From assembly GCF_022919115.1 (NCBI RefSeq), contig NZ_CP095072.1:3038001-3102000 (forward strand): 64,000 nucleotides of DNA, read 5' to 3'. This DNA is from Gracilibacillus caseinilyticus. GTDB lineage: Bacteria > Bacillota > Bacilli > Bacillales > Amphibacillaceae. The notes beneath the pieces were generated by a model. The model was not told the origin of the DNA. It saw only the letters and a program-made list of their open reading frames with translations, and did not search any database. Below, in pieces: positions 57,361 through 64,000 of the stretch. Each line of letters opens with the position of its first letter. Within the stretch, counting starts at the first letter, position 1. Position numbers and translations under genes: made by a program.

Positions 57361-58872
57361 ATGGACAAACGGCGGGTGCAATTTGCAAATGAAAAAGGCA
57401 TAGCTTTGGTATTGGTTATGATGGTGTTTGTTATCCTATCGTTATTAAGTATTGCTATACTTACGGTGTCTGCCAGTAATCTGAATGTAACGACCAAAGA
57501 CAGGTCGTTACAATCAAGCTTTTATATTGCAGAAACAGGGCTCAATCACACCATTGCTGATATTTACGATCAAGTTGATGCGCTTTACCATACTAGTTCG
57601 AACCAGGTCAGCTTTTTTCAACGGTTGGAAGACTTAATTATAAAGACGGATCAGCCAGTGGAATTGTCTTTTACCGAGCAATATGAGAGAGAGCCTAAGG
57701 TAAAGGTTACGGTGACGCGGCTTAATAATAATAATCCGAGAGCCTATCATATTGTAGCTACTGGTGGAATGGATAAGAGCAGTCGAACAGTAGAGACGGA
57801 AATTGAAATTGAATGGCAAGACAATCAGACCATTGATATACCACAAAACCTTGTCGCATATACTGGTGTTTTTGATTCGCAGCGTTGTAAAGCTCCTCAA
57901 ATAGCATTAGAACAAGGTGCTATCATCGACGGTGATTTTGGCACTGCTTGTCTTTCTAAAGGTGCCATCACCATTACGGGTAATCCAAAGCTCAGTGGTG
58001 AGCAAGTTTTCGTACCAGAAGGTGCCAAAGAAAATGTAATCGATTTACGGGCGAATTATGCAGGAAATATTCCTTTATTAACTTTCCAAAATAATGTAAT
58101 TTATCCAGGGAATATTAGACAAATGATGGATAGCTTTCCGAGCGTTCCATCCTATACAATACCAGTAGATCAAACCATTGGAGATGAGTTTAATCGTCAT
58201 CAAGTGATTCAAAACGGAAATTTGAATATTACTCATTACAAAGCAGACGGATATCAATTAAAGATGACCAGTAACTTATCTTTTCATCAGATAAACTTTA
58301 ACAGTAACCGGAAACTTTATATTGACACAAACGGACAGGATAGGGAAATAACCGTAGAACGATTAAATCTGGAGAATGGTCACATCTATATTACCGGAGA
58401 GGGAGCCTTAACGGTTTATGTGACAGAATCAATTACTTTCGGGTCTGGCAGTACTTTCAATGCTGACCGCAGTGTGGACGATCTGTTTCTATATTTAGCA
58501 GGTAAGAACAAATCATTTACACTAACAGGTGCTCAGAAGATGAATGGTCACTTATTTGCCGAAGATGCCAGTGTGACGCTATCAGGCGGAGGTGGCTTTA
58601 ACGGATCGATTATTACAGGAGGTAACCAAGTAAATTTAAGTGGTGGCAATTACAACGAAACACTAATTCTTGCACCACATGCAAAGGTTACAGCATCTAA
58701 TGGTGCCAGTGTGTACGGAACCGTGATTAGTGATTCTCTCAGAGTGACAGGAGGGGCAAAGTTATCCTTCAAAGAGCTAAACCTTGATGATATCCTTATA
58801 TTCGGTGGAACAGGTGATACCACCATTCCACAGGAAGCCTATAAAACCGGCCAAACACTCGAATCTCAATAA
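57361..58872 (+). CDS. PilX-N-type pilus protein with long beta-helix-like C-terminus
   Basis: This protein has about 503 residues from the ATG at 57361. The N-terminal helix GIALVLVMMVFVILSLLSIAIL and the AETGL motif (about residue 57) are typical of PilX-N proteins. A long C-terminal region (about 160-480) follows, with repeated short beta turns (FTLTGAQKMNGHLFAEDASV, then LSGGGGFNGSIITGG, YNETLILAPHAKV), which suggests a right-handed beta-helix as in secreted adhesin-like proteins. It is much longer than ordinary PilX and could be a tip adhesin; that is inference. Confidence 0.75.
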   Translation: MDKRRVQFANEKGIALVLVMMVFVILSLLSIAILTVSASNLNVTTKDRSLQSSFYIAETGLNHTIADIYDQVDALYHTSSNQVSFFQRLEDLIIKTDQPVELSFTEQYEREPKVKVTVTRLNNNNPRAYHIVATGGMDKSSRTVETEIEIEWQDNQTIDIPQNLVAYTGVFDSQRCKAPQIALEQGAIIDGDFGTACLSKGAITITGNPKLSGEQVFVPEGAKENVIDLRANYAGNIPLLTFQNNVIYPGNIRQMMDSFPSVPSYTIPVDQTIGDEFNRHQVIQNGNLNITHYKADGYQLKMTSNLSFHQINFNSNRKLYIDTNGQDREITVERLNLENGHIYITGEGALTVYVTESITFGSGSTFNADRSVDDLFLYLAGKNKSFTLTGAQKMNGHLFAEDASVTLSGGGGFNGSIITGGNQVNLSGGNYNETLILAPHAKVTASNGASVYGTVISDSLRVTGGAKLSFKELNLDDILIFGGTGDTTIPQEAYKTGQTLESQ

Positions 58873-58890
58873 CAGAAAGTAGGTGTGCAT

Positions 58891-60522
58891 ATGGCAGTGC
58901 CTTTTAAAAAGCAAAAATTAGGGGACTTATTAAAACAGTCGAATATGATAACCGAAGATCAGATCTTGCAAGTGCTGGAAGCGAAAAAAGAGGGACAGAA
59001 GCTTGGAGATGCCCTGTTAGAACAAGGATTAATTACAGAGAAACAATTGCTGGATGTACTCAAACAACAGTTAGGCATCGAATCTGTTTCCTTATATCGT
59101 TATCCGATTCAAGAGGAAGTCCTGAATTACGTGTCCAAGCAGTACGCCAGGGAAAACTGTTTAATTCCGATCCACCAATCCGAGCATCAATTAACGATTG
59201 CAACAAATGATCCAATGGACTACTTTGCCATTGATGATATTGAGCTTGCAACAGGTTTTCAAATCAGGACTGTTATTGCTAGCAGAGATGATATTTTACA
59301 GGCGATAAATAAGTATTATGACCGCAATGACAGTGACTCGGAATTGGCCTCCTCTGTTGATGAAGATGCACCTGCCGTGCGTATAATCGATCAAATTCTG
59401 CAAACAGGCGTTAATTTAAAGGCAAGTGATATTCATATTGACCCACAGGAGCAGCAAATTACAGTACGATATCGAGTGGATGGGATGCTTCGAACAGAAA
59501 AAACAGTGAAAAAACCATTGCAGAATGCGATTATTGCCCGGACGAAAATTCTCGCTAACCTGAATATTACCGAGTCTAGATTGCCACAGGATGGCAGAGT
59601 CCGAATCGAGATCGACAAGCGACCGATCGACTTGCGTGTGTCTATCTTGCCAACTGTTTTTGGAGAAAAAATCGTCATTAGAATATTGGATTTAACGAAC
59701 GCTTTTAAGCGATTATCCGAATTAGACTTTTTAGAGAGAAACAGGCAACAATATCAAGCCGCTTTAAAGCAGCCGTCCGGACTTATTCTGCTCACAGGTC
59801 CCACAGGTTCAGGAAAAACAACCACACTGTATGCATCGATCACGGAGTTAAATCAGGACGATGTTAACATTATTACTGTCGAGGATCCAGTTGAATACCA
59901 AATAGATGGTGTGAACCAAGTTCAGGTGAACGGTTCGATCGGTTTGAATTTTGCAACAGGGTTACGGTCGATATTGCGACAGGATCCGAATATCATCATG
60001 GTCGGAGAAATTCGCGATAAGGAAACAGCTGAAATTGCGATACGTTCTGCATTAACCGGGCATCTTGTCTTTAGCACCCTACATACAAATAGCGCAATTG
60101 CAGCGATCCCACGATTGTTTGATATGGGCATTGTGCCTTATCTTGTTGTATCATCATTGACCGCTATTATGGCTCAGCGTTTGGTTAAAGTGATTTGTCC
60201 AGACTGTAAAACAGAGCGATCTGTTACTGCGATGGAAAGAGAGGTTTTTCGGAAGCGTGGTATCAATATCGAGCGTGTTTTTGAAGGGGAAGGCTGTAAT
60301 ACGTGCAGAGGTACGGGTTATAAAGGAAGAATGGCGATTCATGAGTTACTTGTCATAGATGATGCGATTCGAAATTTGATGATGAATCAACACAATATGA
60401 CGGAAATTCGCGACTATGCTCGTAGCAAGGGGATGCATTTCCTGTTAGATGATGGTCTCTATAAAGTAAAAAATGGCAAAACCACATTAGAAGAAGTGTT
60501 AGGAGTCGTGGCAGAAGAATAA
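58891..60522 (+). CDS. pilB: PilB, pilus extension ATPase
   Basis: This protein has 543 residues from ATG 58891. Two tandem 24-residue repeats of the MshEN type open it: K9-K32 (KLGDLLKQSNMITEDQILQV, then LEAK) and K37-Q60 (KLGDALLEQGLITEKQLLDV, then LKQQ). The secretion ATPase core has Walker [11 protein letters not shown], an Asp box with VEDPVEY, Walker B GEIRDKETAEIA and a His box GHLVFSTLHTN. The four-Cys zinc motif CPDC and CNTC is typical of PilB/GspE. It powers pilin polymerisation from the inner face of the membrane. Confidence 0.95.
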   Translation: MAVPFKKQKLGDLLKQSNMITEDQILQVLEAKKEGQKLGDALLEQGLITEKQLLDVLKQQLGIESVSLYRYPIQEEVLNYVSKQYARENCLIPIHQSEHQLTIATNDPMDYFAIDDIELATGFQIRTVIASRDDILQAINKYYDRNDSDSELASSVDEDAPAVRIIDQILQTGVNLKASDIHIDPQEQQITVRYRVDGMLRTEKTVKKPLQNAIIARTKILANLNITESRLPQDGRVRIEIDKRPIDLRVSILPTVFGEKIVIRILDLTNAFKRLSELDFLERNRQQYQAALKQPSGLILLTGPTGSGKTTTLYASITELNQDDVNIITVEDPVEYQIDGVNQVQVNGSIGLNFATGLRSILRQDPNIIMVGEIRDKETAEIAIRSALTGHLVFSTLHTNSAIAAIPRLFDMGIVPYLVVSSLTAIMAQRLVKVICPDCKTERSVTAMEREVFRKRGINIERVFEGEGCNTCRGTGYKGRMAIHELLVIDDAIRNLMMNQHNMTEIRDYARSKGMHFLLDDGLYKVKNGKTTLEEVLGVVAEE

Positions 60523-60539
60523 GGGGAGGCGGCTGTACA

Positions 60540-61577
60540 ATGAATTTATTAGAAGAGTTATTAATCGAAGCACATGATCGCAAGGCATCAGATCTTCATT
60601 TGACAGTAGGATCGAGTCCTGTCTTCCGAATTAATGGAGAGCTGTCCACCTTTCACGAGTTTGTGATCAAGCCAGCGGATACGGAGTTTATCGCAAAGGA
60701 AATGTTGAATGAAGAATTATCAGCTAAATTGAACAAAGACAAAGAGATCGATCTTTCATACAGTATTTCTGGAGTTTCAAGGTTTCGCGTCAATATTTAT
60801 TTTCAGCGTGGTTGTATTTCACTCGCTTTCCGCACGATACCAAAAGAAGTTCCGACGATAGAAAGCTTACGATTGCCATCATCTCTTCAGTCTATCGTAG
60901 AAAAAGAAAATGGACTGGTGCTGGTGACAGGTCCGACCGGCAGTGGTAAATCGAGTACACTCGCGGCCATGGTCAACCATATGAACCATACGATGAAGCG
61001 TCACATTATTACATTGGAAGATCCGATCGAATATTTGCATTCTCACCATCAATCGATCATCGATCAGCGGGAGATCGGTTTTGATGCCAAAAATTTCAAA
61101 AGCGGCTTAAGAGCTTGCCTGCGTCAAGACCCGGATGTGATATTGGTTGGAGAAATGCGTGATCTCGAAACGATTTCGATCGCCATTACTGCAGCAGAAA
61201 CCGGTCATTTGGTGCTCGGGACGCTGCATACGTCAGATGTGATGTCAACCGTACACCGGATTATTGATGTTTTTCCAGCTACTCAGAAAGAACAGATTAG
61301 AATTCAATTAGCAAGTGTGCTGCATGCAATCATTTCACAAAAACTATTTCCAACAACAGATAAAACCGGACGGATTGCAACAACCGAAATACTGATTAAC
61401 AATCCAGCGATTCAAAATGTCATTCGCAATGATAAAATACATCAGATACCCAATATTGTCCAAACGTCAAGAGAACTGGGAATGCACACGTTTGAGCAGG
61501 ACATCACTCGGCTTAGGGCACAAGGTGCAATCGATAGGGAAGGAGCGAAATCCCATTTGACGAATGGAAACTTTTAA
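60540..61577 (+). CDS. pilT: PilT, pilus retraction ATPase
   Basis: This 345-residue hexameric ATPase has an N-terminal PAS-like domain (DLHLTVGSSPVFRINGEL), Walker A GPTGSGKSST, Walker B VGEMRDLETISIAITAAETGHLVLGTLHT, and the C-terminal PilT motif region NPAIQNVIRNDKIHQI followed by ELGMHTFEQDI. It lacks the zinc motif and the long N-terminus of PilB, so it is the retraction motor. Its presence implies retractile pili and possibly twitching motility. Confidence 0.95.
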   Translation: MNLLEELLIEAHDRKASDLHLTVGSSPVFRINGELSTFHEFVIKPADTEFIAKEMLNEELSAKLNKDKEIDLSYSISGVSRFRVNIYFQRGCISLAFRTIPKEVPTIESLRLPSSLQSIVEKENGLVLVTGPTGSGKSSTLAAMVNHMNHTMKRHIITLEDPIEYLHSHHQSIIDQREIGFDAKNFKSGLRACLRQDPDVILVGEMRDLETISIAITAAETGHLVLGTLHTSDVMSTVHRIIDVFPATQKEQIRIQLASVLHAIISQKLFPTTDKTGRIATTEILINNPAIQNVIRNDKIHQIPNIVQTSRELGMHTFEQDITRLRAQGAIDREGAKSHLTNGNF

Positions 61578-61598
61578 TAGGATGGGAGGTGCTATGTT

Positions 61599-62801
61599 TT
61601 GATTTATTATCAGTACCGCGGAAGAACTGTTCAAGGGAAATTTAAAAAAGGAAAAGTAAAAGCGGAATCGGAAAAAGATGTGATTCGTTTGATGGCCGCA
61701 GAAGGCGTAACTATTTTCGAGGTTAAGCCTTTGGATTCGGTACTGTATAAAGATATTACGATTGGAAAGCCAGTTAAACTAAAGGAATTTGTCATTTTCT
61801 TGCGCCAGCTGGCAACGTTAATTGAATCAGGGATACCGATTATCGATTCTATTGAAATATTAGCAGAACAGACTTCGAATAAAGCTTTTGCGCTAGTGCT
61901 AAACGCCATTAATGAAGATTTACAGGAAGGAAATGGCTTATCGGAGGCAATGAGTCAACACTCGAAATTTTTCCCGGAATTACTGACAAGAATGGTTTAT
62001 GCTGGGGAAGTCAGTGGTAACTTAGACGAAATTTTGGACAACATGGCCAGTTACTATGAGAAGCAATATGCTCTAAGGCAAAAAATTAAAACAGCACTTG
62101 CTTATCCTTTATTTGTCAGTATTTTTGCCGTCGTCATTACGTTATTTCTGTTAGTTTACATTGTGCCGATTTTCACCAATTTGTTTTCTTCCTTCGGTGA
62201 AAGTTTGCCGATTTATACGGTGATCGTGCTGCGAATAAGTGAAGTCATTCAGCAAATCTGGTGGGCTTTGCTGCTTCTCGTTGTATTGATAATCGTACTG
62301 TGGAAGATCATGATGCGGTCTGAATCTTTTACGTTTCGGATCGATGAAATCAAGCTGAGATTGCCTGTTATAGGAAGCTTTCTGCAAAAGTCCCAAATAA
62401 CTCGTATGTCTCAAACATTAAGTACGTTATTAAATAGCTCGGTGCCTATTCTGCAATCTGTACAAATCACCGAAAAAATCGTTGACAACCGCTTGATTGC
62501 ACAAGTACTTCATAACAGTCATCACGCTCTGGAAAGAGGGCAATCGATGGCATCCGCAATGCAAAGCCATACGGTAATACCGCCTATGGTGATACAAATG
62601 ATAGCAGTGGGGGAACGAACAGGTTCCTTGGATAAAATGTTGTTCAAGATCGCTGATTTCTACGAGAAAGAATTAGATGATGCATCTGATAAGCTGAAAG
62701 CACTAATTGAACCAATTCTTATAGTAATACTTGCTGTGATAGTTGGGGCGATCGTATTAGCTATCGTTATTCCAATGTTTTCAATTTTCGATGCAATTTA
62801 A
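61599..62801 (+). CDS. pilC: PilC, type IV pilus inner-membrane platform
   Basis: This 400-residue protein has two GspF domains, each with cytoplasmic helices and a membrane segment. The first domain includes LRQLATLIESGIPIIDSIEIL, and the repeat is seen at MSQTLSTLLNSSVPILQSVQI. The paired VGERTGSLDKML and AGEVSGNLDEIL motifs mark the duplication. It starts at TTG after GGGAGGT; the nearby ATG is out of frame. It anchors PilB and PilT to the pilus base. Confidence 0.95.
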   Translation: MIYYQYRGRTVQGKFKKGKVKAESEKDVIRLMAAEGVTIFEVKPLDSVLYKDITIGKPVKLKEFVIFLRQLATLIESGIPIIDSIEILAEQTSNKAFALVLNAINEDLQEGNGLSEAMSQHSKFFPELLTRMVYAGEVSGNLDEILDNMASYYEKQYALRQKIKTALAYPLFVSIFAVVITLFLLVYIVPIFTNLFSSFGESLPIYTVIVLRISEVIQQIWWALLLLVVLIIVLWKIMMRSESFTFRIDEIKLRLPVIGSFLQKSQITRMSQTLSTLLNSSVPILQSVQITEKIVDNRLIAQVLHNSHHALERGQSMASAMQSHTVIPPMVIQMIAVGERTGSLDKMLFKIADFYEKELDDASDKLKALIEPILIVILAVIVGAIVLAIVIPMFSIFDAI

Positions 62802-62822
62802 ATGTCTAAAAGGCTATTATTT

Positions 62823-62852
62823 TTACACTGGTGATTCTTTTTATAGTATAAT
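62823..62852 (+). promoter_or_regulatory. Promoter of the major pilin gene
   Basis: TTACAC (62823-62828), 18 bases, TATAAT (62847-62852). It gives the pilin gene its own transcription start within the operon, with a leader of about 80 bases. Confidence 0.65.
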
Positions 62853-62885
62853 AGTCATAAAAAAATGCGGGATAATTTACTGAAA

Positions 62886-62903
62886 TTCCAAAACATTTTG
62901 GAA
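62886..62903. promoter_or_regulatory. Perfect palindrome in the pilin leader
   Basis: TTCCAAAACATTTTGGAA, two 8-base arms with a 2-base centre, lies between the promoter and the ribosome site. As DNA it is a candidate operator about 30 bases downstream of the start point. It is too tight at the loop for an ideal RNA hairpin. Confidence 0.5.
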
Positions 62904-62939
62904 CAGTGAAACACACTTAAATAAAGGGAGAGATGTATC

Positions 62940-63311
62940 ATGAAAAAAATATGGAAGTTATGGAAGGAAGAAAAAGGTTTTACACTAGTAGAATTATTAG
63001 CTGTTATCGTTATTTTAGCCATTATTGTTGCGATCGCAGTACCGGCGGTTGGTGGTATTATTGATCGTGCGGAAGCTGGTGCAAATGAAGCAGAGGCGGA
63101 ATTGGTGGAAAAAGCTGCAGAGTTAGCATTATTAGAAGCTCAATCTGTTCAGGATGATGATACATCGTTCGATTGGGTATATAATGCTTCAGGTGGTGTA
63201 GATATTGAAGTATCAGAGTTAGTGAGCAACGGATATCTGGAAACTGATCATGCACCAAGTGGAGAATTAAATTATTCGGACAATTCTTTTACGTTTAGTA
63301 GATCGGAATAA
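62940..63311 (+). CDS. pilA: Major type IV pilin (PilA-like)
   Basis: This 123-residue prepilin has a basic leader with cleavage at EEKG before FTLVELLAVIVILAIIVAIAVP (Phe1, Glu5). An Ala/Glu-rich helix (EAGANEAEAELVEKAAELALLEAQ) and a short beta domain follow. Its own promoter and AAAGGGAGAG site, plus consensus mature residues, suggest that it is the main pilus subunit. It is followed by the prepilin peptidase. Confidence 0.9.
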   Translation: MKKIWKLWKEEKGFTLVELLAVIVILAIIVAIAVPAVGGIIDRAEAGANEAEAELVEKAAELALLEAQSVQDDDTSFDWVYNASGGVDIEVSELVSNGYLETDHAPSGELNYSDNSFTFSRSE

Positions 63312-63371
63312 ATAATTGTTATGTGTTCGTTTAACAGATAAGTCATCATTCCATTATTAGGAGTTAACTAA

Positions 63372-64000
63372 ATGGACTTTATATACAGTGTTTTTTTTCT
63401 CATTCTTGGATTAATTTTAGGATCTTTTTATAACGTAGTTGGCCTGCGTGTCCCGAAAAAAACATTTTTTTCCACATCCAGGTCGATATGTCCAGCATGT
63501 AAATATACATTAAGGTGGTATGAATTGATCCCTGTTGTATCCTTCATCATCCAAAAGGGAAGGTGCCGGGGATGTAAACAACAGATTTCTGTTCTTTATC
63601 CTGTTGTCGAATCGCTAACAGGAATTGGCTTTCTACTGGCATATCTCTATTTCGATATTTCGATTTCATTATGTATAACGTTATGTTTAATCAGCTTATT
63701 CGCGATTATCATCGTGTCGGACCTTCGCTATATGATTATTCCCAATCGGATACTGCTAGCCTTCTTGCCGATCATGGTTGTCCTCCGAGTCCTATCCCCA
63801 TTAGATCCGTGGTGGTCCAGTCTGTTTGGAGCCGCCGCTGGATATGGCACGGTGGCACTGATTATTTTGATCAGCAGAGGAGGAATGGGCGGAGGCGATA
63901 TGAAACTGCTAGGATTATTAGGAATATTATTAGGATTTCCGTACATATTGCTGGCTTTCTTTCTTGCTAATGTCATTGGACTTGCGTTTAGCCTTGTCAT
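63372..64000 (+). CDS. pilD: Prepilin peptidase (PilD/ComC), 3' partial
   Basis: The ATG at 63372 follows TTAGGAGTT and the frame stays open to the window end (about 209 residues visible). The N-terminal methylase-type domain has zinc cysteines CPAC and CRGC. The aspartic protease motifs of the A24 family are VSDLRYMIIPN and GGGDMK. Several membrane helices alternate between them. It cleaves and N-methylates the prepilins encoded upstream and probably competence pseudopilins too. B. subtilis has comC in the equivalent place after folC. Confidence 0.95.
   Translation, partial: MDFIYSVFFLILGLILGSFYNVVGLRVPKKTFFSTSRSICPACKYTLRWYELIPVVSFIIQKGRCRGCKQQISVLYPVVESLTGIGFLLAYLYFDISISLCITLCLISLFAIIIVSDLRYMIIPNRILLAFLPIMVVLRVLSPLDPWWSSLFGAAAGYGTVALIILISRGGMGGGDMKLLGLLGILLGFPYILLAFFLANVIGLAFSLV

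Overview
The window is AT-rich chromosomal DNA from an endospore-forming member of the Bacillaceae. Gene order matches the Bacillus subtilis ysmB-racE-gerM-rph-ysnA-ysnB block and the ysoA-tig-clpX-lonA-ysxC-hemAXCDBL-spoVID-ysxE-valS-folC block. Sporulation and germination genes (gerM, spoVID, ysxE), Gram-positive ribosome binding sites, a valS T-box leader and a SinI-like protein agree with this. A Gracilibacillus/Oceanobacillus-type relative is plausible, but the genus cannot be fixed from the sequence alone.

Layout. 1-2813: heterodimeric ABC exporter (YheI/YheH type, left gene cut by the window edge). 2847-4810: a stressosome RsbR paralogue behind a consensus sigma-B promoter, then two small membrane proteins. 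5014-8262: a large secreted pectate-lyase-like protein on the minus strand, with a CcpA cre site on its promoter. 8587-14748: ysmB, racE, gerM, rph, rdgB/ysnA, ysnB. 14833-15158: tRNA-Gly and tRNA-Arg. 15196-17485: a decayed prophage/accessory remnant made of a broken integrase, holin, endolysin binding domain and frameshifted small genes. 17673-25691: glycogen operon glgBCDAP on the minus strand, facing away from a type I pullulanase (25824-27932). 28271-35475: ysoA, tig, clpX, lonA, ysxC. 36259-37705: two membrane proteins. 37934-44136: the haem operon hemAXCDBL. 44976-47202: spoVID, ysxE and a small membrane protein. 47884-48129: a cyclic-di-GMP-I riboswitch in front of a 44-residue SinI-like protein. 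48308-49654: type II NADH dehydrogenase and a 32-residue membrane peptide. 50437-51851: FetAB-like ABC pair. 51905-56381: T-box, valS, folC. 56483-64000: a type IV pilus operon (three pseudopilin-type proteins, PilB, PilT, PilC, major pilin, prepilin peptidase cut by the right edge).

Three things stand out. First, the c-di-GMP riboswitch over a SinI-type anti-repressor would connect second-messenger level directly to the SinI/SinR biofilm switch. About 11 kb away the pilus extension ATPase carries two tandem 24-residue repeats of the MshEN (c-di-GMP-binding) type, so two separate pieces of a c-di-GMP surface-life programme may lie in one window. Second, five copies of a roughly 530-580 bp non-coding composite element sit in intergenic regions. 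Each has inverted ends and two long hairpin modules. One hairpin stem shows compensatory base changes between copies, and two copies carry a different hairpin tip. Third, a separate short motif and a roughly 75-bp repeat lie directly after Rho-independent terminators, often next to these elements.

Regulatory features include a sigma-B promoter (rsbR paralogue), cre (pectate lyase), T-box (valS), a PerR-like box upstream of hemA, a candidate sigma-E promoter (spoVID), paired palindromes around the ndh -10 region, a dyad between glgB and the pullulanase gene, and a perfect palindrome in the pilin leader.
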